A model generated the notes under the pieces. The model made no database searches and was not told where the DNA came from. It saw only the letters and a list, made by a program, of their open reading frames with translations. A DNA stretch of 64,000 nucleotides from Clusia tigrina (taxonomy: Eukaryota; Arthropoda; Insecta; Diptera; Clusiidae), in NCBI GenBank assembly GCA_920105625.2, contig OV050030.1, positions 171,179,315 through 171,243,314 on the forward strand, written 5' to 3'. Of this stretch, positions 37,351-50,950 are shown piece after piece. The translations under genes were made by a program, and so were the position numbers. Each line of letters begins with the position of its first letter. Position 1 is the first letter of the stretch.

Positions 37351-38449
37351 TATAAAATCCTTAACTGACTCGTCGCTAAAAGAAAATCATTGCAGATTGC
37401 TTGTATACTGCAAAGGGTGTAATGTAACCCGTCAATGCAATGTATTGTAACATGGGAAAGCACTTTCAAACTGGATAAACTCAATAACACTTAAGTTTAT
37501 CCAGTTGCCCATTAGTTTTGGAGACTGGACACTTTTTGGGGTTACTCGACATAAATGTATTTCCATCGTAAATGAAGTTCCATTTATTAATAGTTACTAA
37601 TATACGAGTACATTTAAAAAATGAAATATAATAAATACATTTATATTATATACACTTATGAAATATCTAAATCTCTGGTTCTTGAATACATTTAATATTA
37701 TACATTGCCGAATAAGAACATTTGTATAATTATATATCTTAATTACATGTGTGCAGGGGTTAAAAAAGTCGACTTGGCTGATCGTTTCTTTTCCTACAGC
37801 CACTCAAAATGCATGTACACACGAGTAAACACTACAACCGGTCCGCTATTCATTTTCTCTTTGCAAATGGCTCGCCTTCAATTGCTATGATTGTAATTTG
37901 TTTTCATTTCAAATTCAGAAATCAAGAAATAAAAGTATAACATACCCACATTCATATACAAACGCACATTTCGCTCTTGGATTGCCGAGCAACTTCGGGC
38001 GTTGGGTCAAATAATTATGCCATAGTCAGCCACGCAATTTTAACTCATTTCGCTGAGTGAAGAGAACGATGTAGTATATTTGTAGTATATTGTCTTTGGT
38101 TGAAGCTGTCAGGCTGTTTATTCTATGAAAGTGTCTTACCAAAGAACATCAACGTAATAAGAAGTCCCATTAAGAAGAAGAACAAAATATTTGAGTTTGT
38201 TTTTCACGTTACATATAACGAAGTATAACTTCCATTGCTGCTGTTGGACAGGTGCGCATAGCTCCAGTGATAACAGGGCAGGCAAGGCGTTGTACTTTAA
38301 TAACCAACAGCTACCTTAATATTAAAATGTGCACAAGGAATTTAATTCTCAGTGAACATAGTATACTCAATCCAAATTCAAGCTGGCAGATGGCTTCAGA
38401 CTTATGACATGGACCACAATATGACTAGACCCCAAACTTGGCAAATTTA

Positions 38450-39172
38450 TTATTTGTTGTTGTCAGAAGTTCTATTGCATAGTTTTTGATACCTGGTCTT
38501 GATCATATTGTTTTGAAGCATCCATCGGCAGTGCTTTCTAAGTAACACCACTATTAAAAATTTCACTAAATCCAGTCTTTTGTGTGCTGCATATTCCATG
38601 CGCAAACCAAAAGGGTATTTTTTATTAGTTTCTGTTACACAAGAGACAACTATTTGTTGTTTTACAGGTCTTGCGTGGCAGATGGATGGAATTATGTCTC
38701 CAAATACTTTAAAATGAATTTGGCAGATCTGGAAAAATATATTAGAAGGATTTTTAAGGAAAGGATTTGGTGTGTAGTTTTTTTCCTTAATAAATCTTTC
38801 GGTATCCAAATGCAAAGAGCCCCCTTCGCCAAATTCAGGTTACAATTTGCGCAACCCGCAAAGTAACGGGAAGCAGCAGCTTTTGCATTTGGTTCTTCCT
38901 CACCGCTATTTTCAGTACTATTGTCAATAAATGTCAATTCGTCGTGAATATCAGAATTGTCTAAATTGTCCGGAAGTATGCATAACTTATCAATAATTTG
39001 GTCATAAGATACAGTATTAGCATCCGATGTCAGGGAGAAATACATAATCTAGTAGTCAGATAATAATCTAGTCGTCCGATACATATTTTATGTCTCGTAC
39101 TGAGGGATTAACATTGTTTCCAAGTTTAGATCTCAATACAGATAATAAGTTTTCCAGACAGTCCTGATTCAT
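38450..39172 (-). pseudogene. piggyBac/PGBD-like relic, long reading (unit 13)
   Basis: Segment C is open for 121 codons (38815-38450) and segment B extends to 117 codons (39045-38692), as in unit 8. Confidence 0.47.
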
Positions 39173-39183
39173 CTTACCAAATA

Positions 39184-40477
39184 CGAGGGGTACTATTTAT
39201 ATTTCGGGAACTGGCAACACTAATGTCAATAGCTAAAATCTGGCAACACCATAATAAAGTTTGGCCTTTTTTAGCATAAACGTACTCACAACATGTTGAT
39301 GTACAAGTGATATTTGTTTTGTTTACAGTGAGTTAAGAAAATCAATTTGGCCAAAAAATGGAAATTTCAAGAGAAGGTTTTCGTTGGATTATTTTTCACA
39401 ACTTTCGATGTGGATTATCTCAACAAGAATGTGTCGATGAAGTCAGTTCTTTGTATGGCGATAAAGCACCATAAAAAACCACAGTATATCGCTGGTATAG
39501 TGAATTCAATCGTGGTCGTAGTTCGGTCGCCGACGATCTCCGTGAAGGTCGTCCAAAGTCGGTTGTTGTGCCACGAAACATCGATGCAGTGCGTGAACTG
39601 ATAATGTAAGATCGTCATGTGAAATATCGTGAGATAGAGGACACCTTGGGCATTACTTCCACTTCCATACATTCAATATTGCATGAACATTTGACTGTAA
39701 AAAAGATTTGTTCGCTTTGGATCCCAAATAATTTGACAATCGCTCAAAAAAGTCTCGTGTCAATTGATGTAAGGAAATGATTAAAAAGTTCGACCGTGGT
39801 ACTTCAAAAGACGTGTATAAAATCGTGACAGGTGACGAATCATGGATATATGCGTATGAGTCGGAAACAAAACAACAATCGACCGTGTGGGTATTCCAAG
39901 ATGAGTTAAATCCAACAAAAGTTGTTCGTGGAAGAAGCACAGCGAAGCAAATGGTGCCTGTTTCTTCGGCCGAATGGGTCATGTGGCCACTGTTCCGCTG
40001 GAGAAACGTAGGATGGTCAATTCTGAGTGGTACACGACCATTTGTTTGCCGGAAGTCTTCGGAGAAATTCGTTAAACCAACCGCCAAAGACGAATCATTC
40101 TCCATCATGACAATGCGAGCTCTCACTCATCTCGTCAAACAGGTGAATTTTTGAGCAGTCAAAACATCCAATTGATGACTCATCCTCCGTACAGTCGTCC
40201 TTATTTGGCACCCAATGACTTCTTCTTGTTCCCGAATATCAAAGGTAAACTGCGTGGCCAACGTTTTACGAGCGCCTAAGAAGAAGTTGAAGCGTTCAAA
40301 AACCACGTTTTGGAGGTGTCTCAAGAGGAATGGAAAACCTGCTATGACAAATGGTTTGAACGAATGCAAAAGTGTATTGATCATCAAGGGGAATATTTTG
40401 AAAAATATTAAAGCCATTTTCATTTAAAATTGTTTGTTATTATTTGCTATTCCCGAAATATAAATAGTAACTCCTCT
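39184..40477 (+). mobile_element. Dead mariner (unit 13)
   Basis: Transposase pseudogene 39358-40411. It shares GAAGTCAG and GAGAAACG with unit 8 but retains the 13 bp that unit 8 lacks. Private changes include CATTTGACTG near 39688 and CCCAAATAAT near 39724. Confidence 0.92.
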
Positions 40478-41573
40478 TATAAAATCCTTAACTGACTCGT
40501 CGCTAAAAGAAAATCATTGCAGATTGCTTGTATACTGCAAAGGGTGTAATGTAACCCGTCAATGCAATGTATTGTAACATGGGAAAGCACTTTCAAACTG
40601 GATAAACTCAATAACACTTAAGTTTATCCAGTTGCCCATTAGTTTTGGAGACTGGACACTTTTTGGGGTTACTCGACATAAATGTATTTCCATCGTAAAT
40701 GAAGTTCCATTTATTAATAGTTACTAATATACGAGTACATTTAAAAAATGAAATATAATAAATACATTTATATTATATACACTTATGAAATATCTAAATC
40801 TATGGTTCTTGAATACATTTAATATTATACATTGCCGAATAAGAACATTTGTATAATTATATATCTTAATTACATGTGTGCAGGGGTTAAAAAAGTCGAC
40901 TTGGCTGATCGTTTCTTTTCCTACAGCCACTCAAAATGCATGTACACACGAGTAAACACTACAACCGGTCCGCTATTCATTTTCTCTTTGCAAATGGCTC
41001 GCCTTCAATTGCTCTGATTGAAATTCGTTTTCATTTCAAATTCAGAAATCAATAAATAAAAGTATAACATACCCACATTCATATACAAACGCACATTTCG
41101 CTCTTGGATTGCCGAGCAACTTCGGGCGTTGGGTCAAATAATTATGCCATAGTCAGCCACGCAATTTTAACTTATTTCGCTGAGTGAAGAGAACGATGTA
41201 GTATCTTTGTAGTATATTGTCTTTGGTTGAAGCTGTCAGGCTGTTTATTCCATGAAAGGGTCTTACCAAAGAACATCAACGTAATAAGAAGTCCCATTAA
41301 GAAGAACAAAATATTTGAGTTTCTTTTTCACGTTACATATAACGAAGTATAACTTCCATTGCTGCTGTTGGACAGGTGCGCATAGCTCCAGTGATAACAG
41401 GGCAGGCAAGGCGTTGTACTTTAATAATCAACAGCTACATTAATATTAAAATGTGCACAAGGAATTTAATTCTCAGTGAACATAGTATACTCAATCCAAA
41501 TTCAAGCTGGCAGATGGCTTCAGACTTATGACATGGACCACAATATGACTAGACCCCAAACTTGGCAAATTTA

Positions 41574-42296
41574 TTATTTGTTGTTGTCAGAAGTTCTATT
41601 GCATAGTTTTTGATACCTGGTCTTGATCATATTGTTTTGAAGCATCCATCGGCAGTGCTTTCTAAGTAACACCACTATTAAAAATTTCACTAAATCCAGT
41701 CTTTTGTGTGCTGCATATTCCATGCGCAAACCAAAAGGGTATTTTTTATTAGTTTCTGTTACACAAGAGACAACTATTTGTTGTTTTACAGGTCTTGCGT
41801 GGCAGATAGATGGAATTATGTCTCCAAATACTTTAAAATGAATTTGGCAGATCTGGAAAAATATATTAGAAGGATTTTTAAGGAAAGGATTTGGTGTGTA
41901 GTTTTTTTCCTTAATAAATCTTTCGGTATCCAAATGCAAAGAGCCCCCTTCGCCAAATTCAGGTTACAATTTGCGCAACCCGCAAAGTAACGGGAAGCAG
42001 CAGCTTTTGCATTTGGTTCTTCCTCACCGCTATTTTCAGTACTATTGTCAATAAATGTCAATTCGTCGTGAATATCAGAATTGTCTAAATTGTCCGGAAG
42101 TATGCATAACTTATCAATAATTTGGTCATAAGATACAGTATTAGCATCCGATGTCAGGGAGAAATACATAATCTAGTAGTCAGATAAGAATCTAGTCGTC
42201 CGATACATATTTTATATCTCGTACTGAGGGATTAACATTATTTCCAAGTTTAGATCTCAATACAGATAATAAATTTTCCAGACAGTCCTGATTCAT
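41574..42296 (-). pseudogene. piggyBac/PGBD-like relic, long reading (unit 14)
   Basis: Segment C is open (41939-41574) and segment B is extended (42169-41816), as in units 8 and 13. The part of segment A next to mariner carries the N-group variants instead. Confidence 0.47.
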
Positions 42297-42307
42297 CTTA
42301 CCAAATA

Positions 42308-43601
42308 CGAGGGGTACTATTTATATTTCGGGAACTGGCAACACTAATGTCAATAGCTAAAATCTGGCAACACCATAATAAAGTTTGGCATTTTTTAGCA
42401 TAAACGTACTCACAACATGTTGATGTACAAGTGATATTTGTTTTGTTTACAGTGAGTTAAGAAAATCAATTTGGCCAAAAAATGGAAATTTCAAGAGAAG
42501 GTTTTCGTTGGATTATTTTTCACAACTTTCGATGTGGATTATCTCAACAAGAATGTGTCGATGAACTCAGTTCTTTGTATGGCGATAAAGCACCATAAAA
42601 AACCACAGTATATCGCTGGTATAGTGAATTCAATCGTGGTCGTAGTTCGGTCGCCGACGATCTCCGTGAAGGTCGTCCAAAGTCGGTTGTTGTGCCACGA
42701 AACAGCGATGCAGTGCGTGAACTGATAATGTAAGATCGTCATGTGAAATATCGTGAGATAGAGGACACCTTGGGCATTACTTCCACTTCCATACATTCAA
42801 TATTGCATGAACATTTGGCTGTAAAAAAGATTTGTTCGCTTTGGATCCCACATAATTTGACAATCGCTCAAAAAAGTCTCGTGTCAATTGATGTAAGGAA
42901 ATGATTAAAAAGTTCGACCGTGGTACTTCAAAAGACGTGTATAAAATCGTAACAGGTGACGAATCATGGATATATGCGTATGAGTCGGAAACAAAACAAC
43001 AATCGACCGTGTGGGTATTCCAAGATGAGTTAAATCCAACAAAAGTTGTTCGTGGAAGAAGCACAGCGAAGCAAATGGTGCCTGTTTCTTCGGCCGAATG
43101 GGTCATGTGGCCACTGTTCCGCTGGAGCAACGTAGGATGGTCAATTCTGAGTGGTACACGACCATTTGTTTGCCGGAAGTCTTCGGAGAAATTCGTTAAA
43201 CCAACCGCCAAAGACGAATCATTCTCCATCATGACAATGCGAGCTCTCACTCATCTCGTCAAACAGGTGAATTTTTGAGCAGTCAAAACATCCAATTGAT
43301 GACTCATCCTCCGTACAGTCGTCCTTATTTGGCACCCAATGACTTCTTCTTGTTCCCGAATATCAAAGGTAAACTGCGTGGCCAACGTTTTACGAGCGCC
43401 TAAGAAGAAGTTGAAGCGTTCAAAAACCACGTTTTGGAGGTGTCTCAAGAGGAATGGAAAACCTGCTATGACAAATGGTTTGAACGAATGCAAAAGTGTA
43501 TTGATCATCAAGGGGAATATTTTGAAAAATATTAAAGCCATTTTCATTTAAAATTGTTTGTTATTATTTGCTATTCCCGAAATATAAATAGTAACTCCTC
43601 T
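42308..43601 (+). mobile_element. Dead mariner (unit 14)
   Basis: Transposase pseudogene 42482-43535. A private AACAGCGATG near 42703 changes Ile to Ser. Confidence 0.93.
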
Positions 43602-44700
43602 TATAAAATCCTTAACTGACTCGTCGCTAATAGAAAATCATTGCAGATTGCTTGTATACTGCAAAGGGTGTAATGTAACCCGTCAATGCAATGTATTGTA
43701 ACATGGGAAAGCACTTTCAAACTGGATAAACTCAATAACACTTAAGTTTATCCAGTTGCCCATTAGTTTTGGAGACTGGACACTTTTTGGGGTTACTCGA
43801 CATAAATGTATTTCCATCGTAAATGAAGTTCCATTTGTTAATAGTTACTAATATACGAGTACATTTAAAAAATGAAATATAATAAATACATTTATATTAT
43901 ATACACTTATGAAATATCTAAATCTATGGTTCTTGAATACATTTAATATTATACTTTGCCGAATAAGAACATTTATATAATTATATATCTTAATTACATG
44001 TGTGCAGGGGTTAAAAAAGTCGACTTGGCTGATTGTTTCTTTTCCTACAGCCACTCAAAATGCATGTACACACGAGTAAACACTACAACCGGTCCGCTAT
44101 TCATTTTCTCTTTGCAAATGGCTCGCCTTCAATTGCTCTGATTGAAATTCGTTTTCATTTCAAATTCAGAAATCAATAAATAAAAGTATAACATACCCAC
44201 ATTCATATACAAACGCACATTTCGCTCTTGGATTGCCGAGCAACTTCGGGCGTTGGGTCAAATAATTATGCCATAGTCAGCCACGCAATTTTAACTCATT
44301 TCGCTGAGTGAAGAGAACGATGTAGTATATTTGTAGTATATTGTCTTTGGTTGAAGCTGTCAGGCTGTTTATTCTATGAAAGTGTCTTACCAAAGAACAT
44401 CAACGTAATAAGAAGTCCCATTAAGAAGAAGAACAAAATATTTGAGTTTGTTTTTCACGTTACATATAACGAAGTATAACTTCCATTGCTGCTGTTGGAC
44501 AGGTGCGCATAGCTCCAGTGATAACAGGGCAGGCAAGGCGTTGTACTTTAATAACCAACAGCTACATTAATATTAAAATGTGCACAAGGAATTTAATTCT
44601 CAGTGAACATAGTATACTCAATCCAAATTCAAGCTGGCAGATGGCTTCAGACTTATGACATGGACCACAATATGACTAGACCCCAAACTTGGCAAATTTA

Positions 44701-45421
44701 TTATTTGTTGTTGTCAGAAGTTCTATTGCATAGTTTTTGATACCTGGTCTTGATCATATTGTTTTGAAGCATCCATCGGCAGTGCTTTCTAAGTAACACC
44801 ACTATTAAAAATTTCACTAAATCCAGTCTTTTGTGTGCTGCCTATTCCATGCGCAAACCAAAAGGGTATTTTTTATTCGTTTCTGTTACACAAGAGACAA
44901 CTATTTATTGTTTTACAGGTCTTGCGTGGCAGATGGATGGAAATATGTCTCCAAATACTTTAAAATGAATTTGGCAGATCTGGAAAAATATATTAGAAGG
45001 ATTTTTAAGGAAAGGATTTGGTGTGTAGTTTTTTCCTTAATAAATCTTTCGGTATCCAAATGCAAAGGGCCCCCTTCGCCAAATTCAGGTTACAATTTGC
45101 GCAACCCGCAAACTACGGGAAGCAGCAGCTTTTGCATTTGGTTCTTTCTCACCGCTATTTTCAGTACTATTGTCAATAAATGTCAATTCGTCGTGAATAT
45201 CAGAATTGTCTAAATTGTCCGGAAGTATGCATAACTTATCAATAATTTGGTCATAAGATACAGTATTAGCATCCGATGTCAGGGAGAAATACATAATCTA
45301 GTAGTCAGATAAGAATCTAGTCGTCCGATACATATTTTATATCTCGTACTGAGGGATTAACATTATTTCCAAGTTTAGATCTCAATACAGATAATAAATT
45401 TTCCAGACAGTCCTGATTCAT
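44701..45421 (-). pseudogene. piggyBac/PGBD-like relic, further broken (unit 15)
   Basis: The A-run in segment C has one base fewer (6 T on the plus strand near 45029), adding a frameshift next to the TPNPF motif, on top of the TAA stop. Confidence 0.4.
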
Positions 45422-45432
45422 CTTACCAAATA

Positions 45433-46726
45433 CGAGGGGTACTATTTATATTTCGGGAACTGGCAACACTAATGTCAATAGCTAAAATCTGGCAACACCA
45501 TAATAAAGTTTGGCATTTTTTAGCATAAACGTACTCACAACATGTTGATGTACAAGTGATATTTGTTTTGTTTACAGTGAGTTAAGAAAATCAATTTGGC
45601 CAAAAAATGGAAATTTCAAGAGAAGGTTTTCGTTGGATTATTTTTCACAACTTTCGATGTGGATTATCTCAACAAGAATGTGTCGATGAACTCAGTTCTT
45701 TGTATGGCGATAAAGCACCATAAAAAACCACAGTATATCGCTGGTATAGTGAATTCAATCGTGGTCGTAGTTCGGTCGCCGACGATCTCCGTGAAGGTCG
45801 TCCAAAGTCGGTTGTTGTGCCACGAAACATCGATGCAGTGCGTGAACTGATAATGTAAGATCGTCATGTGAAATATCGTGAGATAGAGGACACCTTGGGC
45901 ATTACTTCCACTTCCATACATTCAATATTGCATGAACATTTGGCTGTAAAAAAGATTTGTTCGCTTTGGATCCCACATAATTAGACAATCGCTCAAAAAA
46001 GTCTCGTGTCAATTGATGTAAGGAAATGATTAAAAAGTTCGACCGTGGTACTTCAAAAGACGTGTATAAAATCGTAACAGGTGACGAATCATGGATATAT
46101 GCGTATGAGTCGGAAACAAAACAACAATCGACCGTGTGGGTATTCCAAGATGAGTTAAATCCAACAAAAGTTGTTCGTGGAAGAAGCACAGCGAAGCAAA
46201 TGGTGCCTGTTTCTTCGGCCGAATGGGTCATGTGGCCACTGTTCCGCTGGAGCAACGTAGGATGGTCAATTCTGAGTGGTACACGACCATTTGTTTGCCG
46301 GAAGTCTTCGGAGAAATTCGTTAAACCAACCGCCAAAGACGAATCATTCTCCATCATGACAATGCGAGCTCTCACTCATCTCGTCAAACAGGTGAATTTT
46401 TGAGCAGTCAAAACATCCAATTGATGACTCATCCTCCGTACAGTCGTCCTTATTTGGCACCCAATGACTTCTTCTTGTTCCCGAATATCAAAGGTAAACT
46501 GCGTGGCCAACGTTTTACGAGCGCCTAAGAAGAAGTTGAAGCGTTCAAAAACCACGTTTTGGAGGTGTCTCAAGAGGAATGGAAAACCTGCTATGACAAA
46601 TGGTTTGAACGAATGCAAAAGTGTATTGATCATCAAGGGGAATATTTTGAAAAATATTAAAGCCATTTTCATTTAAAATTGTTTGTTATTATTTGCTATT
46701 CCCGAAATATAAATAGTAACTCCTCT
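45433..46726 (+). mobile_element. Dead mariner with extra stop (unit 15)
   Basis: Transposase pseudogene 45607-46660. TTG-to-TAG near 45983 adds a sixth stop inside the WIPHNLT motif region, shared only with unit 16. Confidence 0.93.
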
Positions 46727-47825
46727 TATAAAATCCTTAACTGACTCGTCGCTAATAGAAAATCATTGCAGATTGCTTGTATACTGCAAAGGGTGTAATG
46801 TAACCCGTCAATGCAATGTATTGTAACATGGGAAAGCACTTTCAAACTGGATAAACTCAATAACACTTAAGTTTATCCAGTTGCCCATTAGTTTTGGAGA
46901 CTGGACACTTTTTGGGGTTACTCGACATAAATGTATTTCCATCGTAAATGAAGTTCCATTTGTTAATAGTTACTAATATACGAGTACATTTAAAAAATGA
47001 AATATAATAAATACATTTATATTATATACACTTATGAAATATCTAAATCTATGGTTCTTGAATACATTTAATATTATACTTTGCCGAATAAGAACATTTA
47101 TATAATTATATATCTTAATTACATGTGTGCAGGGGTTAAAAAAGTCGACTTGGCTGATTGTTTCTTTTCCTACAGCCACTCAAAATGCATGTACACACGA
47201 GTAAACACTACAACCGGTCCGCTATTCATTTTCTCTTTGCAAATGGCTCGCCTTCAATTGCTCTGATTGAAATTCGTTTTCATTTCAAATTCAGAAATCA
47301 ATAAATAAAAGTATAACATACCCACATTCATATACAAACGCACATTTCGCTCTTGGATTGCCGAGCAACTTCGGGCGTTGGGTCAAATAATTATGCCATA
47401 GTCAGCCACGCAATTTTAACTCATTTCGCTGAGTGAAGAGAACGATGTAGTATATTTGTAGTATATTGTCTTTGGTTGAAGCTGTCAGGCTGTTTATTCT
47501 ATGAAAGTGTCTTACCAAAGAACATCAACGTAATAAGAAGTCCCATTAAGAAGAAGAACAAAATATTTGAGTTTGTTTTTCACGTTACATATAACGAAGT
47601 ATAACTTCCATTGCTGCTGTTGGACAGGTGCGCATAGCTCCAGTGATAACAGGGCAGGCAAGGCGTTGTACTTTAATAACCAACAGCTACATTAATATTA
47701 AAATGTGCACAAGGAATTTAATTCTCAGTGAACATAGTATACTCAATCCAAATTCAAGCTGGCAGATGGCTTCAGACTTATGACATGGACCACAATATGA
47801 CTAGACCCCAAACTTGGCAAATTTA

Positions 47826-48546
47826 TTATTTGTTGTTGTCAGAAGTTCTATTGCATAGTTTTTGATACCTGGTCTTGATCATATTGTTTTGAAGCATCCA
47901 TCGGCAGTGCTTTCTAAGTAACACCACTATTAAAAATTTCACTAAATCCAGTCTTTTGTGTGCTGCCTATTCCATGCGCAAACCAAAAGGGTATTTTTTA
48001 TTCGTTTCTGTTACACAAGAGACAACTATTTATTGTTTTACAGGTCTTGCGTGGCAGATGGATGGAAATATGTCTCCAAATACTTTAAAATGAATTTGGC
48101 AGATCTGGAAAAATATATTAGAAGGATTTTTAAGGAAAGGATTTGGTGTGTAGTTTTTTCCTTAATAAATCTTTCGGTATCCAAATGCAAAGGGCCCCCT
48201 TCGCCAAATTCAGGTTACAATTTGCGCAACCCGCAAACTACGGGAAGCAGCAGCTTTTGCATTTGGTTCTTTCTCACCGCTATTTTCAGTACTATTGTCA
48301 ATAAATGTCAATTCGTCGTGAATATCAGAATTGTCTAAATTGTCCGGAAGTATGCATAACTTATCAATAATTTGGTCATAAGATACAGTATTAGCATCCG
48401 ATGTCAGGGAGAAATACATAATCTAGTAGTCAGATAAGAATCTAGTCGTCCGATACATATTTTATATCTCGTACTGAGGGATTAACATTATTTCCAAGTT
48501 TAGATCTCAATACAGATAATAAATTTTCCAGACAGTCCTGATTCAT
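47826..48546 (-). pseudogene. piggyBac/PGBD-like relic, further broken (unit 16)
   Basis: Same condition as unit 15. Confidence 0.4.
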
Positions 48547-48557
48547 CTTACCAAATA

Positions 48558-49851
48558 CGAGGGGTACTATTTATATTTCGGGAACTGGCAACACTAATGT
48601 CAATAGCTAAAATCTGGCAACACCATAATAAAGTTTGGCATTTTTTAGCATAAACGTACTCACAACATGTTGATGTACAAGTGATATTTGTTTTGTTTAC
48701 AGTGAGTTAAGAAAATCAATTTGGCCAAAAAATGGAAATTTCAAGAGAAGGTTTTCGTTGGATTATTTTTCACAACTTTCGATGTGGATTATCTCAACAA
48801 GAATGTGTCGATGAACTCAGTTCTTTGTATGGCGATAAAGCACCATAAAAAACCACAGTATATCGCTGGTATAGTGAATTCAATCGTGGTCGTAGTTCGG
48901 TCGCCGACGATCTCCGTGAAGGTCGTCCAAAGTCGGTTGTTGTGCCACGAAACATCGATGCAGTGCGTGAACTGATAATGTAAGATCGTCATGTGAAATA
49001 TCGTGAGATAGAGGACACCTTGGGCATTACTTCCACTTCCATACATTCAATATTGCATGAACATTTGGCTGTAAAAAAGATTTGTTCGCTTTGGATCCCA
49101 CATAATTAGACAATCGCTCAAAAAAGTCTCGTGTCAATTGATGTAAGGAAATGATTAAAAAGTTCGACCGTGGTACTTCAAAAGACGTGTATAAAATCGT
49201 AACAGGTGACGAATCATGGATATATGCGTATGAGTCGGAAACAAAACAACAATCGACCGTGTGGGTATTCCAAGATGAGTTAAATCCAACAAAAGTTGTT
49301 CGTGGAAGAAGCACAGCGAAGCAAATGGTGCCTGTTTCTTCGGCCGAATGGGTCATGTGGCCACTGTTCCGCTGGAGCAACGTAGGATGGTCAATTCTGA
49401 GTGGTACACGACCATTTGTTTGCCGGAAGTCTTCGGAGAAATTCGTTAAACCAACCGCCAAAGACGAATCATTCTCCATCATGACAATGCGAGCTCTCAC
49501 TCATCTCGTCAAACAGGTGAATTTTTGAGCAGTCAAAACATCCAATTGATGACTCATCCTCCGTACAGTCGTCCTTATTTGGCACCCAATGACTTCTTCT
49601 TGTTCCCGAATATCAAAGGTAAACTGCGTGGCCAACGTTTTACGAGCGCCTAAGAAGAAGTTGAAGCGTTCAAAAACCACGTTTTGGAGGTGTCTCAAGA
49701 GGAATGGAAAACCTGCTATGACAAATGGTTTGAACGAATGCAAAAGTGTATTGATCATCAAGGGGAATATTTTGAAAAATATTAAAGCCATTTTCATTTA
49801 AAATTGTTTGTTATTATTTGCTATTCCCGAAATATAAATAGTAACTCCTCT
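48558..49851 (+). mobile_element. Dead mariner with extra stop (unit 16)
   Basis: Transposase pseudogene 48732-49785, with the extra TAG near 49107 as in unit 15. Confidence 0.93.
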
Positions 49852-50950
49852 TATAAAATCCTTAACTGACTCGTCGCTAATAGAAAATCATTGCAGATTG
49901 CTTGTATACTGCAAAGGGTGTAATGTAACCCGTCAATGCAATGTATTGTAACATGGGAAAGCACTTTCAAACTGGATAAACTCAATAACACTTAAGTTTA
50001 TCCAGTTGCCCATTAGTTTTGGAGACTGGACACTTTTTGGGGTTACTCGACATAAATGTATTTCCATCGTAAATGAAGTTCCATTTGTTAATAGTTACTA
50101 ATATACGAGTACATTTAAAAAATGAAATATAATAAATACATTTATATTATATACACTTATGAAATATCTAAATCTATGGTTCTTGAATACATTTAATATT
50201 ATACTTTGCCGAATAAGAACATTTATATAATTATATATCTTAATTACATGTGTGCAGGGGTTAAAAAAGTCGACTTGGCTGATTGTTTCTTTTCCTACAG
50301 CCACTCAAAATGCATGTACACACGAGTAAACACTACAACCGGTCCGCTATTCATTTTCTCTTTGCAAATGGCTCGCCTTCAATTGCTCTGATTGAAATTC
50401 GTTTTCATTTCAAATTCAGAAATCAATAAATAAAAGTATAACATACCCACATTCATATACAAACGCACATTTCGCTCTTGGATTGCCGAGCAACTTCGGG
50501 CGTTGGGTCAAATAATTATGCCATAGTCAGCCACGCAATTTTAACTCATTTCGCTGAGTGAAGAGAACGATGTAGTATATTTGTAGTATATTGTCTTTGG
50601 TTGAAGCTGTCAGGCTGTTTATTCTATGAAAGTGTCTTACCAAAGAACATCAACGTAATAAGAAGTCCCATTAAGAAGAAGAACAAAATATTTGAGTTTG
50701 TTTTTCACGTTACATATAACGAAGTATAACTTCCATTGCTGCTGTTGGACAGGTGCGCATAGCTCCAGTGATAACAGGGCAGGCAAGGCGTTGTACTTTA
50801 ATAACCAACAGCTACATTAATATTAAAATGTGCACAAGGAATTTAATTCTCAGTGAACATAGTATACTCAATCCAAATTCAAGCTGGCAGATGGCTTCAG
50901 ACTTATGACATGGACCACAATATGACTAGACCCCAAACTTGGCAAATTTA

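Larger units (their letters stand above)
34332..37457 (+). repeat. Satellite unit 12 (N type)
   Basis: Length 3126 bp. It is nearly identical to unit 11, including the GAGCCTCC variant near 35692, and looks like a single-unit duplication of it. Confidence 0.97.
37458..40584 (+). repeat. Satellite unit 13 (mosaic)
   Basis: Length 3127 bp. It has a unit-8-like patch (ATTGTAATTTG near 37890), then a patch like units 15-20 (AACTCATTTCGC near 38043 to GAGTTTGTTTTTC near 38193), then a unit 8/14-like patch (CAAAGTAACGGG near 38860). Confidence 0.97.
40585..43708 (+). repeat. Satellite unit 14 (mosaic)
   Basis: Length 3124 bp. The left edge (GCTCTGATTGAAATTCG near 41012) and right end (GCTAATAGAAAATC near 43626, ATCGTAACAGG near 42947) match units 15-19. 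The middle (AAAGGGTCTTACC, AAG loss, CAAAGTAACGGG) matches unit 8. Confidence 0.97.
43709..46833 (+). repeat. Satellite unit 15 (homogenised block)
   Basis: Length exactly 3125 bp. Block markers are CTGCCTATTCC near 44838, a 6-T instead of 7-T run near 45029, and ATACTTTGCCG near 43952. It carries AAGGGCCCCC near 45065 and an extra TAG near 45983. Confidence 0.97.
46834..49958 (+). repeat. Satellite unit 16 (homogenised block)
   Basis: Length 3125 bp. No difference from unit 15 was noticed by eye, including AAGGGCCCCC and the extra TAG near 49107. Confidence 0.97.
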
